Assembly (NCBI RefSeq): GCF_007859735.1
Contig: NZ_SIHI01000001.1
Span: 519,910 to 583,909 of the forward strand
Source: Thalassoglobus neptunius
GTDB lineage: Bacteria > Planctomycetota > Planctomycetia > Planctomycetales > Planctomycetaceae
Direction of reading: 5' to 3'
DNA length: 64,000 nt
Shown here: in pieces, positions 8,999 to 19,900 of the stretch
Position numbering within the stretch: position 1 is the stretch's first letter
Layout: every line of letters begins with the position of its first letter
Made by a program: the position numbers and the translations under genes
The notes under the pieces: generated by a model
Seen by the model: only the letters and a program-made list of their open reading frames with translations
What the model was told of the DNA's origin: nothing
Database searches by the model: none

Positions 8999-10231
8999 CT
9001 ACGACTCGAAATCTTCCAGTGGGCGATCTCCGGTCACCTTCTTCTTGCCAGGTGTTTCCGTTTCCTGAGGGGAATTGACCTCTGTCGTGCGATGGCTTTG
9101 ACCTGAGCGTGCACGTGATTCAGAGATGTACTTCCGCCGAAGTTCACGACGTTGCTGCAGGACCTGATTGAATTCGAAGGTCCAGTTCCGTCGCTTGCGA
9201 TACGGTTCCAGAAGTGAAATGACTTCGGTCATCGTTGCTGGGCGGTCTTCGGGGTCGATCGCCATCATGCGCTCGACGAGATCGGAGAGATCTTTGGAGA
9301 TCTTCGGGTTGTACTTCTCGATTCGCGGACGAGGTTGATTCCGGTGGGCTTTGACCGTGTCGACGCGGCTGAGTCCAGGAAATGGACGTTTGGCGGTCAG
9401 TGCGGTGTATAAAGTGCATCCCAGAGAATACATGTCCGCCCGTGGATCGACTTTCAGTGAATCCAACGACTGTTCGGGTGGGATAAAGTCCGCGGTGCCG
9501 AGGCAGTCATGGCCGAAGATCATCGCGAGTGAGAATTCTTCGTCGAAGGCGGCTTCGTCGGCGAGTGTCAAGCCGAAGTCCAACAGCTTGGCGTTTCCGT
9601 TGACTTCAATCAGAATGTTGTCGGGTTTGACGTCGCGGTGAACCATGCCTTGGTCGTGCAAGTACTGGAGACCTTCCGCCGCCTGACAGATGACATCGCA
9701 CGCAGCGTCATGTTTGAGCGGTCCGGAACTAAAGCTGATTCCTTCGAGGAGGGTCACTCCCTGAACCAGTTCCATGACCATGTACTCTGTTTCGCCATAC
9801 AGAGCTTCGAGTGTTCCCAGTTGAAACGTTTTGACCAGTTTCGGGTGGTCGAGCTTCATCCCGGCTCGTGCTTCGAGTTGGAATCGTGTTCGGATTCCGA
9901 TGTCATGCTTGGTCAGTTCACCGAGCAGTTTGACAGCCACGAACTGGCCCGTCTGCTGATGCCGGGCAATGTAGACAGTTCCCATCCCCCCGTAGCCGAG
10001 AATGTCGACGAGGGAGTAATTGTCGACGGTCAGGTGGCGACCCCGACCATTGAGAATCTCTTCCGCCTGATATCTTGAGATCAGTTTTGATTTCACCGCA
10101 GCCATCGCAATATCGACGGAGTTGGTCTCCGAGTCGATGTCGAGAGAATCTGCGAACTGCTGGATTCGAGCGGGAGAGAGAATCCGGCTTTTGAGGAGTT
10201 GATTCAGAAATGGGTGTTGTGCGACCGTCAT
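8999..10231 (-). CDS. Serine/threonine protein kinase
   Basis: A 410-residue Hanks-type kinase. Residues 1-70 form an N-terminal helical segment typical of planctomycete kinases (SRYQAEEILNGRGRHL). The kinase domain has the Gly-rich loop GYGGMGTVY (79-87), catalytic Lys101 in FVAVKLL, HRDVKPDN (198-205) and DFG (218-220), followed by GTADFIPPEQ in the activation segment. All catalytic residues are present. The C-terminal tail (about 340-410) is Arg/Lys-rich and then low in complexity. No membrane segment was seen, so unlike PknB it is probably cytosolic. The substrate is unknown; the divergent MoxR ATPase starts about 360 bp away. Confidence 0.93.
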   Translation of the reverse strand: MTVAQHPFLNQLLKSRILSPARIQQFADSLDIDSETNSVDIAMAAVKSKLISRYQAEEILNGRGRHLTVDNYSLVDILGYGGMGTVYIARHQQTGQFVAVKLLGELTKHDIGIRTRFQLEARAGMKLDHPKLVKTFQLGTLEALYGETEYMVMELVQGVTLLEGISFSSGPLKHDAACDVICQAAEGLQYLHDQGMVHRDVKPDNILIEVNGNAKLLDFGLTLADEAAFDEEFSLAMIFGHDCLGTADFIPPEQSLDSLKVDPRADMYSLGCTLYTALTAKRPFPGLSRVDTVKAHRNQPRPRIEKYNPKISKDLSDLVERMMAIDPEDRPATMTEVISLLEPYRKRRNWTFEFNQVLQQRRELRRKYISESRARSGQSHRTTEVNSPQETETPGKKKVTGDRPLEDFES

Positions 10232-10590
10232 GCTTGATTTTCAATTCCTGAACAAGCAGTGCGAGTGTGCAAAGGAGTCTCTAAAAATGATCCTGAAACC
10301 TGAGAATCGAGTCGTTTCTCGAAACACTCATTCAATGAGATCAGGTTTCAGGTTGAGTTTCAGAGCAAATGGCGCTCCCAGAATTGGGTTGACCAATCAA
10401 AATTGTAGCATGTTTGACGCCACATGAAAAAGAATTCCGCAAACAAAACTTGAGTCAAATCGCAGAATCGAGAGGAGTTGGAAGATCCTGAAAGATCGTC
10501 TTTTGGATGGGAGCAGGAGAGAAAGTTGACTGACGATCTATTAGATTATCGCTTCATGCGTGCTCAAAGCTTTGAAAATCAGGTCCTGAC
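10232..10590. other. Divergent intergenic region with a 12-bp inverted repeat
   Basis: This lies between the divergent kinase and MoxR genes. CCTGAAACCTGA (10292-10303) and TCAGGTTTCAGG (10341-10352) are perfect inverted repeats 37 bp apart, with a smaller CGAG/CTCG hairpin inside. The symmetry could be a cis-regulatory structure or an operator pair. No firm promoter hexamers were found. Confidence 0.55.
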
Positions 10591-11550
10591 ATGTCGGAAT
10601 ATGTAGAAATTGACGGAATTCGGCTCCATTTGGGGCATCCTGACCAATCCTCTGGGGAGTGGATCGGGCAATCCGAAATCCTGAAGCAGATTTTGGCGTG
10701 TTGGCTGGTTGTCGACGAAGCCGATTTGCCGCTGACTCCTCGGCTTGTCGGGACACCGGGAATCGGGAAGACAACTCTGGCCATTGCGGGTGCTCACGCC
10801 CGAAAGCAGGAGTTGTACATTTACCAATGTACGGCAGATACGCGGCCCGAGGATTTGCTCGTCACTCCTGTCCTCGCGGAAAACGGCAAAATTCAGTATC
10901 AGGCGTCGCCGCTGGTGACCGCCATGATTCGTGGCGGAGTCTGTGTGCTCGATGAAGGGAATCGAATGAACGAGAAGTCCTGGGCTTCTCTCGCTCCACT
11001 TCTCGATCATCGACGGTACGTCGAATCGATTGTGGCTGGAATCACGATTCCCGCGCACAAAGACTTTCGATGTGCAGTCACAATGAATGACGACGATTCC
11101 ACGTTTGAGATCCCCGATTACATTCTCAGCCGACTTCAGCCGACGCTGGCTCTCGGATACCCCTCACGGGAAGACGAACTGGCGATTCTCAAATACCATC
11201 TCCCGTTCTCCAATGAAGAGATGCTGAATCTGACAGCTGAGTTCCTTCAGCAGTCGCACGAACTCAAACTCGATTTCTCAACACGCGACGGAATCAATGT
11301 CCTGCGGTTCGCTTTGAAGCGACTCGCTGCCGAGGCTGATCATCCTCTTTCCAAAGATGCGGTTTGGCGAGATTCTCTCGAAAAGTGTCTGGGGGAAGAC
11401 GCGACCGATCTTCAATCGTTGGCAGACAAGAAACGACAGTCGCTCGGAGGGAATGTGCTTCCAATGGGGTTGGGAGACTTTTTCTTCGATCCGGATCATC
11501 CTCTTCATCCCGACAATGACTTCGATGATGACGACGACGATGATGAGTAA
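10591..11550 (+). CDS. MoxR-family AAA+ ATPase
   Basis: A 319-residue AAA+ protein with Walker A GTPGIGKT (54-61), Walker B VCVLDEG (117-123), a sensor-1-like CAVTMNDDD, and a sensor-2 region around LSRLQP. This arrangement fits the MoxR branch, whose members act as chaperone-like ATPases usually paired with a vWA-domain or DUF58 protein. No such partner is visible on either side. The C-terminus ends in an unusual run of seven Asp residues preceded by HPLHPDNDF. The substrate is unknown; assembly of a metalloenzyme or surface complex would be typical of the family but is not shown here. Confidence 0.88.
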   Translation: MSEYVEIDGIRLHLGHPDQSSGEWIGQSEILKQILACWLVVDEADLPLTPRLVGTPGIGKTTLAIAGAHARKQELYIYQCTADTRPEDLLVTPVLAENGKIQYQASPLVTAMIRGGVCVLDEGNRMNEKSWASLAPLLDHRRYVESIVAGITIPAHKDFRCAVTMNDDDSTFEIPDYILSRLQPTLALGYPSREDELAILKYHLPFSNEEMLNLTAEFLQQSHELKLDFSTRDGINVLRFALKRLAAEADHPLSKDAVWRDSLEKCLGEDATDLQSLADKKRQSLGGNVLPMGLGDFFFDPDHPLHPDNDFDDDDDDDE

Positions 11551-12102
11551 ACCGATTCGCGGATGCTTTGAGTTTGTTTGAAATCACATCTTCCGTGGAA
11601 AGCTGCATTTGCTTGAGCAGTTCGAAGCAGTGCTTTCCCTCATGGTTGTGGATTGAAACGTCTGTTGTAAAAAATTGGTTGGTCGATTTTTTGCAACAGG
11701 CAGCTGAGCTTCTTCGGTGATTCTGTTCCCGGTTGTTGCTTCTTTCGCGACATTTTCCTCGCCGTTCCTGCGTGCCGCTTTTCGGCAACATTGCAATGCA
11801 GGATTCAAGCAGATGTTGTGCGAAATCACCATTTTTAGATTTTTCCGACGAATTCGCTCCGTCGAAAAAATTCGTAACGCCTGCCGAGTGTTAAAGACTT
11901 ACGTTTCAGCATTCGAAAACGTGAAGCATCGTGAAGAGACCACAGATTCAGTTTCTGGATCAGTTCCTTCAAATGAGACCGTGTTCAACCGTAAATGACA
12001 GCTAGAGTCAGGGACAGCTTTTTACGGTACGAGGCTTCAGGTTTTCGGACGTCACTCAATGACGAGCGAAAAGTAGCCTTTTGAATCTTGTAGGTCAGAT
12101 CG
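11551..12102. other. Intergenic stretch, 552 bp
   Basis: Apart from the hairpin at 11662-11699 this AT-richer stretch shows no convincing gene. Short open frames in it have no recognisable motif. A direct repeat of GACAGCT occurs at about 11997-12025, ahead of the GGDEF gene. Confidence 0.5.
11662..11699 (+). terminator. 14-bp hairpin, probable terminator after the MoxR gene
   Basis: CTGTTGTAAAAAAT (11662-11675) pairs with ATTTTTTGCAACAG (11686-11699) over 14 bp with one T.G wobble and a 10-nt loop. The run of six T lies within the 3' arm, so it could act as a terminator. It lies 111 bp after the MoxR stop. Confidence 0.5.
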
Positions 12103-13110
12103 ATGTTGGAACGTCAAGCACAACTGATTCTAAAGCCAGGGATCCTGGAAAGCGGACGGAGATTTCGGCACACTCAAATTGTTGCTGATGTCCTTGCTCA
12201 GATCGATCTGGACAGCCACCGATTCTTGCTGATCGAAGACGATGAGGGTGAGTTACTCGGGATCGTTGAAGTCGAAGAACTGCATCAACGAGTGGCATCG
12301 CCGAACTTCATCGAACGTCGTCGCTGGTGCGACATGGCTCTCGGTTCTGCAATCGGAGCCAGGCTCGACTGCTATCAGAAAAATCAGTCCGAAGACTGGA
12401 AGAAGCTGGGAGCCGACAGCGAGTTAAAAATCGACGGTTACACCGTGTCGACTGCCAACGATGATATGGCAGCACTCATGATTGAAGACGAACTCTACTT
12501 GCGGTGGAGTTCGATCAAGAGAATTCTGGACGATGCGTTGGTCGATCCCGTCACGCGATTGCCGAATCGACTGGTTTTCGAACGTCGCATTGAAGAGGAA
12601 TGGCAGCGACTGACTCGAAATTCGACCTCACTGTGTGTGGTTCTGATCGATCTCGACTTCTTCAAGCAGATCAATGACGAATTCGGGCATTCCGTCGGAG
12701 ATCAGGTGCTTCTCGAAGTCGGCAATGTGATTCGCAGCCAACTGCGGTCGTATGATCTCCTTGTTCGTTATGGAGGAGACGAGTTCGCTGCGGTCCTTTC
12801 CGGATGCACAGCTTCTCAACTCAACATTCCGATTCGGAGAATTCAGGAAGGTGTTCGAAAGATCGCCCTTCAATCTCTCCCGGAACTCCCGACTCTGTCG
12901 TTATCCATTGGCGCAGCCATGATTCGGTCTCAACTCGATTCCCCGACGACCGAAGACCTCGTGAATCAGGCAGATAACTGTCTCTATGCCGCCAAACAGA
13001 ATGGCCGAGACTGTGCATACGTGCTCGACATGACCCGCAATGGGGCTGTTCCGACAGAGGTGTTCGGCTCCAACGTCATGGGATTGGACGATTCGCAACC
13101 ACTCCTTTAA
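12103..13110 (+). CDS. GGDEF-domain diguanylate cyclase
   Basis: A 335-residue protein predicted to make cyclic di-GMP from two GTP. The C-terminal GGDEF domain starts near DPVTRLPNRL (148-157) and carries the active-site GGDEF at 224-228 and the metal-binding LIDLDFFKQIND. An intact inhibitory I-site RxxD (RSYD, 215-218) sits at the usual distance, so product inhibition is likely. Residues 20-65 look like a single CBS-like half-module (FLLIEDDEGELLGIVEVEEL), a possible ligand-sensing input. No membrane segment was seen. It stands alone, facing the esterase gene. Confidence 0.93.
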   Translation: MLERQAQLILKPGILESGRRFRHTQIVADVLAQIDLDSHRFLLIEDDEGELLGIVEVEELHQRVASPNFIERRRWCDMALGSAIGARLDCYQKNQSEDWKKLGADSELKIDGYTVSTANDDMAALMIEDELYLRWSSIKRILDDALVDPVTRLPNRLVFERRIEEEWQRLTRNSTSLCVVLIDLDFFKQINDEFGHSVGDQVLLEVGNVIRSQLRSYDLLVRYGGDEFAAVLSGCTASQLNIPIRRIQEGVRKIALQSLPELPTLSLSIGAAMIRSQLDSPTTEDLVNQADNCLYAAKQNGRDCAYVLDMTRNGAVPTEVFGSNVMGLDDSQPLL

Positions 13111-13195
13111 CGAACTCGGAGTGATTGCAGCGAGCGTCCTTGTCAATCAAGTGCTTGAGATGTTTTCCCGACACAGGCAGAACGTCGAGGGTGGT

Positions 13196-14407
13196 CTACT
13201 GCTGATCGAATTGAAACTCGAAAGAAGCAGTCGCGCCTTCCGGGATGACGACGTTGACGTCATCTTGTTTGGCTCCCGGCGAGACAGTCGTTGCGTCTTC
13301 AATGCTTGGTTGACGTGCGAAGGTACCCATGTCGACAACGGATACGCTGTAGCTACCCGGAACTGGACCATCGACTTCTGAGATCGCGAACTTGCCACCG
13401 CTTACAAGAGTTGCTGCCGACGGGGACGCTTCTCGATCGACCGATTGAAAGGCGATCATTCCCCATCGCAACGGTTCGCCACCCACTTCAACAGCTCCGC
13501 TGACAGAGACCCGTTTGTCAGCTGTCAGAAAGTTGTTGGCTCGCATCCAGTCGAGCAGTCGTTGTGGCCACGAAGAGAGAACAGGATCGTTGGGAGCCAG
13601 CCCGACTCCGTGTCGTCCTTTCTGGTAGATGTGTAACTCAGCCGCCACTCCATGTTCCATCAACGCAGAGTAGTAGAGCAGGGCGTTCTGAACCGGGACG
13701 ACAGGATCTTCCGCCGTATGAAACACGAATGTCGGCGGTGTTTCTGCGGTGACTTGAAGATGGTTCGACAGATTTTCAATCAGTTCCGGATCAGGGTTTT
13801 CTCCGAGCAGATTCTTGCGAGATCCTCGATGAGCGGGAGCATCTTTCATGGAAATGACCGGATAACAGAGCACCGAAAAATCGGGACGTGAACTCTGTTT
13901 CGCAACGTCGTCGTCGCTGTTCGCATCTCCCGAGTCGAAGTGTGTCGACACTGTTGAAGCGAGATGTCCACCGGCCGAGAAACCCATCACCCCCACGCGA
14001 TTCGGATCAATCTTCAGTTGCTCTGCGTGAGCACGTGCATAACGAATCGCTCGCTGCGCATCCTGCAGCGGCGCGGGATGCTGATAGCGGCTTCCATGTC
14101 GATAGGTCACCACCAGCCCGGTCACACCTTGTCGATTCCACCACTTTGCGATTTGATGCCCCTCATGATCCATTGCCAGCCCGCCGTACCCTCCACCGGG
14201 GAGAATCACAACCGCCGTCCCCGTGTTCGTCCCCTCAGGTTCATAGATTCGCACCAGTGGGATGTCGAGTTCCCCGTCGCCTTTGGCTCCCGGCGCACCA
14301 TCGGGCCACAGCGGAATCGGCTCCGGCCCAGCCGCATTCAGGCAATCGCTGACAGCTGCGATAGTCATCAGAAACGAGAGAGAGAAGAACAGTCGTCGAG
14401 CAAGCAT
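13196..14407 (-). CDS. Secreted alpha/beta hydrolase (BD-FAE / acetyl xylan esterase-like)
   Basis: A 403-residue protein with a Sec signal peptide (about 26 residues ending LNAA). The hydrolase fold shows the oxyanion motif PGGGYGGLA (70-78), the nucleophile elbow GFSAGG with Ser144, the acid Asp234 in AEDPVVP, and the catalytic His266 in KGRHGVG. This resembles bacterial feruloyl/acetyl xylan esterases of the BD-FAE type. The last ~100 residues form an extra beta-rich domain (VSVSGAVEVGGEPL...) like the small transthyretin-type domains common in planctomycete secreted proteins. A role in removing acyl groups from polysaccharides is inferred. Confidence 0.88.
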   Translation of the reverse strand: MLARRLFFSLSFLMTIAAVSDCLNAAGPEPIPLWPDGAPGAKGDGELDIPLVRIYEPEGTNTGTAVVILPGGGYGGLAMDHEGHQIAKWWNRQGVTGLVVTYRHGSRYQHPAPLQDAQRAIRYARAHAEQLKIDPNRVGVMGFSAGGHLASTVSTHFDSGDANSDDDVAKQSSRPDFSVLCYPVISMKDAPAHRGSRKNLLGENPDPELIENLSNHLQVTAETPPTFVFHTAEDPVVPVQNALLYYSALMEHGVAAELHIYQKGRHGVGLAPNDPVLSSWPQRLLDWMRANNFLTADKRVSVSGAVEVGGEPLRWGMIAFQSVDREASPSAATLVSGGKFAISEVDGPVPGSYSVSVVDMGTFARQPSIEDATTVSPGAKQDDVNVVIPEGATASFEFQFDQQ

Positions 14408-14540
14408 CGGGATTCCTCATCAGGGGTAGTCGAGGCATCGATGTTAGTGAAAATCGAGCCCGATCTGAAATGAACGCGAATCGCAGCTCAGCTAATAGAC
14501 GGAAACGTTCAACCAAATTTTGGAGAACTTCGTGGTCCGT

Positions 14541-15587
14541 TTAAAACTCTCCCGGATCATCATCACCGGAGCGAGTCAGCATCGCCTTTAAGACAGCCGG
14601 TTCGGTCCTCTCGCTGAGACTTCGAACAGCTCCGTCTGCGAATAGGACGTTGGCGACTTCTCGGTGATAGCTGGAGATGACTCCCGACGATGAGTTTGGC
14701 TCCGGTCCGGGCAGATTGATTCCAAGCGTCTCGTTTGTCAGCTCAAGATCGCGCGGCTCACACCACGGGATCTCCGTTCCGCAAGCTTCGACGACGAGCA
14801 ACGTGTTGGACGACCCATCAGAAAAATCTGAGAGTTGAGACGCTCCCGAATCCGGCCACGCAGTCTCCTCTCCTGTGACTGCGAAATAATCAGTCCGCGG
14901 ATAAACGTCCCCCTGCGAGGCTGTCGGAACGGAAGGGCATTCGTAGAAAAACAGCTTCGTTTTTGCCACTGTGATGTTCGACCCTTGGTTCCATTCTTCA
15001 CCGAAGTTGTCGTTGTCAAAGAGTTCGCTTTCATCAAAAAATGGAAGGGTTGCTACTCGCCAGCTGTACGCAGGGTTTCCGGCTCGATGAAGCGGAAACA
15101 TCGAGTACACGTCATGATAATTGTGAAGTGCCAGACCGATCTGTTTCAAATGGCCTTTGCATTGTGTGCGCCTTGCTTCTTCCCGAGCCGTCGGGATGAA
15201 GTACGGTGGAAGTAAGCACATAAACACAAAAAGAGGTGCAATTACAACAATTCCGAGACTGAGCCAGACCTGGATATCACTATCTTTCTGAGTCAGCAAA
15301 TACCAACTTCGAATCGTTGCGACTGCAGCTGCTACCCAAATCACCAAGAAAAAAATGGCAGGTGCCGGTCGGTGAGTCTCCCATGGCTCGCTTCCCAAAG
15401 GACCCAAAAACAGAGAAGTCGTCATTGCTGCAACGACTGCAATCTTGCCTGCGTCATACGGAAGAGGTATTCGCTTCTTGCTCGCATGCCGCGACATCAG
15501 CCACAATCCGGCAACTAGCAGTGCACAGTGCCAAAGCATTGGCCACCAGCCTTGCATGTACCACGTTTGAGGCGGGAATTCGTACAT
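14541..15587 (-). CDS. DUF1559-domain membrane protein, copy 1
   Basis: A 348-residue protein. From about residue 135 it follows the planctomycete DUF1559 pattern: [60 protein letters not shown], and the C-terminal [13 protein letters not shown]. Typical members start with a type IV pilin-like leader and a single helix; here that leader is absent and about four membrane segments precede the domain (near 10-30, 45-62, 75-100, 105-128). The next gene upstream is a paralogue in the same orientation, 120 bp away, so a tandem duplication is likely. The function of the family is unknown; a surface or envelope role is generally assumed. Confidence 0.88.
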   Translation of the reverse strand: MYEFPPQTWYMQGWWPMLWHCALLVAGLWLMSRHASKKRIPLPYDAGKIAVVAAMTTSLFLGPLGSEPWETHRPAPAIFFLVIWVAAAVATIRSWYLLTQKDSDIQVWLSLGIVVIAPLFVFMCLLPPYFIPTAREEARRTQCKGHLKQIGLALHNYHDVYSMFPLHRAGNPAYSWRVATLPFFDESELFDNDNFGEEWNQGSNITVAKTKLFFYECPSVPTASQGDVYPRTDYFAVTGEETAWPDSGASQLSDFSDGSSNTLLVVEACGTEIPWCEPRDLELTNETLGINLPGPEPNSSSGVISSYHREVANVLFADGAVRSLSERTEPAVLKAMLTRSGDDDPGEF

Positions 15588-15707
15588 GATCGCTCAGTTT
15601 TTGTTCACGACAATCGATCGTAGTTGGTCATTCTCAGTGTTCTCTAAGTGCTGACATTCCGACCTGTTGACTTGTTCTTGCGAGTGCGTCCAAAGGGGCC
15701 ACTTTGA

Positions 15708-16745
15708 CTAAAACTCTCCTGAATCATCTTTGCTGGAACGGGTCAGCATCGCCTTCAAGACGGCCGGTTCGGTCTCCTCGCTGAGAAACCGAGTTGCTCC
15801 ATCTGCGAACAGGACGTTCGCACCGATTCGGTGATAGCTGGAGATGATTCCCGGTGACGAGTGTGGCTCCAGTCCGGGCAGGTTGATTCCAAGCGTCTCG
15901 TCTGTCAGCTCAAGATCGCGCGGTTCACACCACGGAATCTCTTGCTTCCCGCAAGCTTCAACGACCAGCAACGTGTTGGACGACCCATCAGAAAAATCTG
16001 AGAGTCGGTTCACTCCCGAATCCGGCCATGCAGTTTCCTCTCCGGTGACTGCGAAATAATCCGTCCGCGGGTAAGAGATTCTCGGAGAGTCCCTCGGAAC
16101 GGAAGGACACATTAAATATCCCAATTCTGTTTCAGCGATCCTGCGGTTCGTTCCCTTATTCCAGTGCTCCTCGAAATTGTACTGCGAATAAAGTGGACTC
16201 GAATCGAAATAAGGAAGGGTCGCGACCCGCCAACTGTACGGGGGCGATCCTGATTTATGGGGGGGAAACGTCCTGTAAGTATCATGGTAATTGTGAAGTG
16301 CCCGGCCGATCTGTTTCAGGTAATACTTGCACTGTGTACGCCTTGCAGCTTCTCTGGGGTATGAGACAGGGAAGAGGGTGATCAACATCAAACTGAAAAT
16401 CAACGAAGCCAAACCAATACTCCACCTCATGGCCGCCTCGCCCTGATTCTTAACTGTCAACCTCCCATTGGAAATGATGCAACTCAAGGCCACGAGCCAG
16501 GTGATGATGAAGACCAGAGGATGAGCGCCACGAAACGGTTCCCAGGGAGCTGCAGTCGGGAGCGTTAAGAGAAAACTCGTACCGAGAGCAATGAGCAAGA
16601 TCAGCGAAGGGTCAGTGATCTGCAGCTTGTGTTTCTTCCTGACGAACTGCAACATCAGCCCCAGCCCAACGACCAGCACTCCACAATGCCAAAGCGTTGG
16701 CCACCAGCCTTGCATGTACCACGTCTGCGGCGGGAATTCGTACAC
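15708..16745 (-). CDS. DUF1559-domain membrane protein, copy 2
   Basis: A 345-residue paralogue of the preceding gene, alike from [15 protein letters not shown] at the N-terminus to DSGEF at the end. It has the same multi-pass N-terminal module, followed by [39 protein letters not shown] and [16 protein letters not shown] 16745 is chosen because it aligns with the ATG of the paralogue and has GGGAG about 8 bp upstream; a longer reading from ATG 16775 adds ten unrelated residues. The pair probably arose by local duplication, since the two diverge mostly in the membrane module. Confidence 0.87.
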   Translation of the reverse strand: MYEFPPQTWYMQGWWPTLWHCGVLVVGLGLMLQFVRKKHKLQITDPSLILLIALGTSFLLTLPTAAPWEPFRGAHPLVFIITWLVALSCIISNGRLTVKNQGEAAMRWSIGLASLIFSLMLITLFPVSYPREAARRTQCKYYLKQIGRALHNYHDTYRTFPPHKSGSPPYSWRVATLPYFDSSPLYSQYNFEEHWNKGTNRRIAETELGYLMCPSVPRDSPRISYPRTDYFAVTGEETAWPDSGVNRLSDFSDGSSNTLLVVEACGKQEIPWCEPRDLELTDETLGINLPGLEPHSSPGIISSYHRIGANVLFADGATRFLSEETEPAVLKAMLTRSSKDDSGEF

Positions 16746-16941
16746 GAAAGCTTCTCCCTGTTCAGCACAATTCATCGCGGCCCGAGATCATCAGCGATTG
16801 CACCCCGTAGATTCTACGAACTTCTCGCTGTGATTGATTGAAACTTTCTGATTGGTTCACGACAGTATCTCTGAGAATCAGACCAGATTTGATTCGACCT
16901 CCAAGACATTCCCACCTGTTTTTTCAATCCGGGACGACATC

Positions 16942-19900
16942 ATGCGTCACCTTGTTGCAGCTTGTGCGCTGCTTGTTTCCCTTTCAGCATCTTCGTTCGC
17001 TCAGCGACTCGAAATTCCTCGCCGGCACGAAAAACCACCCGGGCCAGCTCTCTCACCGGAGGAAGCTGTCGAAAAGATGGTCGTTCCGGAAGGCTTTTCC
17101 GTTCAGGTTGTGGCTCACGAACCGGATGTCGTGAACCCGGTCGGAATGTGCATCGACGAGAAAGGGCGATTCTGGATCACTGAAAGTTTTGAATACCCGC
17201 GTCGGGAACCGGGGCCGGGGCGTGACCGAATCAAAGTTCTCGAAGATACCGACGGAGACGGGCGCGTCGATAAGACCACCGTCTTTGCCGAAGGCTTGAA
17301 TATTCCCTCGGGAATCGCTGTTGGCTATGGCGGAGTCTGGGTTGCGAACGCTCCCGATCTGCTCTTTATGCAGGATACCGACGGAGACCTGAAGGCAGAC
17401 AAAATCGAAACCGTGGTCACCGGGTTCGGACGAACCGACACTCACGAACTGCCGAACTCGTTGACGTGGGGACCCGATGGCTGGCTTTACGGTCTCAACG
17501 GAGTCTTCAATTACTGCGATGTGAAGTACACCGAAGAGAACCCGAACTTCGACCCCAATCATCCGGGCTGGAAGTTCACGTGTGCGATGTTCCGTGTGCA
17601 TCCACGAACACGCGAGTTTCAGATCTTCTCAGAAGGAACGAGCAACCCGTGGGGAATTGCCATCAACGGAGAAGGGGATTTCTTCATCTCCGCGTGTGTG
17701 ATCGACCACCTCTGGCACATTGTTGAGGATGCTTACTACATCCGTCAGGGGGGACCTTACCCACCACACACCTGGCCGCATCGTTCAATTGTCGACCACA
17801 AACATCAAAAGGCTGCCTACTGCGGAATTACGTGGTTCGAATCGCCGGCGTATCCCGCTGAATATCAGAACGTTCTGTACATGGGGAACATTCACGGCGC
17901 CTGCATCAATGCGGACATCGCTGATCCCAACGGAGCGTCCTTCAAAGGTCGGCCACATCCCGGTTTTCCAGCTCCTGAAGGGGCTTTCGAGCACGACACT
18001 GTCCGCAAGATTGGAGAGGGCGAAGATGCCCGCCTCGCTGATTTCCTGAGTGCCAACGATGCCTGGTTCATGCCTGTCGTTCAGAAAGTCGGACCGGATG
18101 GGTGTCTCTATATTCTGGACTGGTACGACAGATATCACTGCTACCAGGACGCCAATGCCGATCCGGAAGGTGTCGATCGCGGCAAGGGGCGGCTGTATCG
18201 CGTTGTTTATCAGGGGCACACAAACACAAAAGCGGCGGATCTGGGAGCCAAGAGCGACGACGAACTCGTGACACTGCTCGACGACGCCAACGTCTACAAC
18301 CGAGAGACCGCTCAACGACTTCTTTCAGAACGCATTGCGGGTGATTCCGAAGCGTATGCCAAACTCGAATCGCAGTCGCTCGATACTCAACGTGAAACGG
18401 ATTCACGATTGCGATCGATGTGGACGCTGTCGGGAACATCGGCGGGGATCTCGGAAGAAACCCTCGAACAACTCGTGGCTGATTCCGATCCGCTCATTCG
18501 ATCCTGGGGAATTCGTCTCGCACGAAACCTCGAACCGGAAGCTCCCGGACTTGGAGAGATTGTTGTCAGCGAATTCCTGAATCGTGAAGGAGAAGATCCC
18601 TACAAAGGTGATCGTTTCGAAAAGCTCGATCCGAAAGTCCTTCTGCAACTCGCGGTTTTGATCCCCAAGTACGAGGGAACCGATTTTCTCGTCCCTCTGA
18701 AGTTTCGACAGACTGTTGAGTTGATGCATGTTCAGAAGGCAGCTGCCAACGATCCATTGATCACTCACGTCGTCTGGCAGAATCTTCTCGAGATGTCCAA
18801 CACAGAAGGCGGCATGACAGATGTCCTGAACGGATTTCTGACGGTGCAATCTCAAGAAGATCGTCAGCCACCTGTCTGGATGGGACGACTGGTCAACGTG
18901 GCGATGTCACGATACGCACTCAGTGGAGAACAGGCAGCTGCGATGATCACCGTCGCCAGCCGCAATCCAAGAGTGGCCCATGATGTGATCGGGGCTGTGA
19001 CTCGCGGCATCCAGCAGTATCCTCCGAAGGAAGAGTTTCTGACGGAACTTCGAGAGGCTGCGGAACCGCTCATTCGCAAGGCGCTGATCTCCGGACGGGA
19101 GAATGAGCTTTTCGAAGACTATCTATTCCTCGGGGCTGCCTTGGGAATGAACGAAGCTCAAGTCGCGATGCGGCAAGAGTTTCATAACTCCCGCGATGAA
19201 CAGTTTCGTCTGAGAGTCGTGCAGACACTCATCGCTGCCGAGGACCAACAGGTTCTGGCACTCGTCCGCGATTCACTCACCTCGAAAACGGCGAGCAATT
19301 CGTTCCGGTCCGGTTTGATCTCTTCACTCGGCGATATCAACGATCCGGAAATCGCAGAGATGCTGATCGAAATCTACGACGACCTGCAGCCAAACGTTCA
19401 ACCCAGAGTCATCGAAGTGTTGACGCAGCGTTCTTCATGGTCGCTGGCACTTCTGGAACAGATTGAAGCGGAACAACTGGCGAAGGAACTCCTCAACCTC
19501 AATCAGCTGAAGCGTGTGGCTTCTTTCAAGGATCCGAAACTGAAAGAGACCATTGCTCGGGTTTACGGACAGATTCGGGAAGACCGACGTTCTGACCGGC
19601 AGCACGTGATCAACTTCCATCGCGACTTCCTCAACGGAACGCCGGGCGATCCGCATCACGGATTCGCGGTCTTCAAGAAAGTGTGTGCACAGTGCCATAA
19701 GATTTATGGTGAAGGTGCCGATGTTGGTCCCGATATCACTCGGAACGGACGCAACAACTGGAATCAGCTTCTGCAGAACGTCTTCGATCCAAGTGCTGTC
19801 ATTGGTCCAGGTTATCAAGCCCGATTGCTGGCGACGGAAGACGGACGTGTGTTAACTGGGCTGCCGATCGAAGAAAGCGACACGCGCGTCGTCCTGAAAA

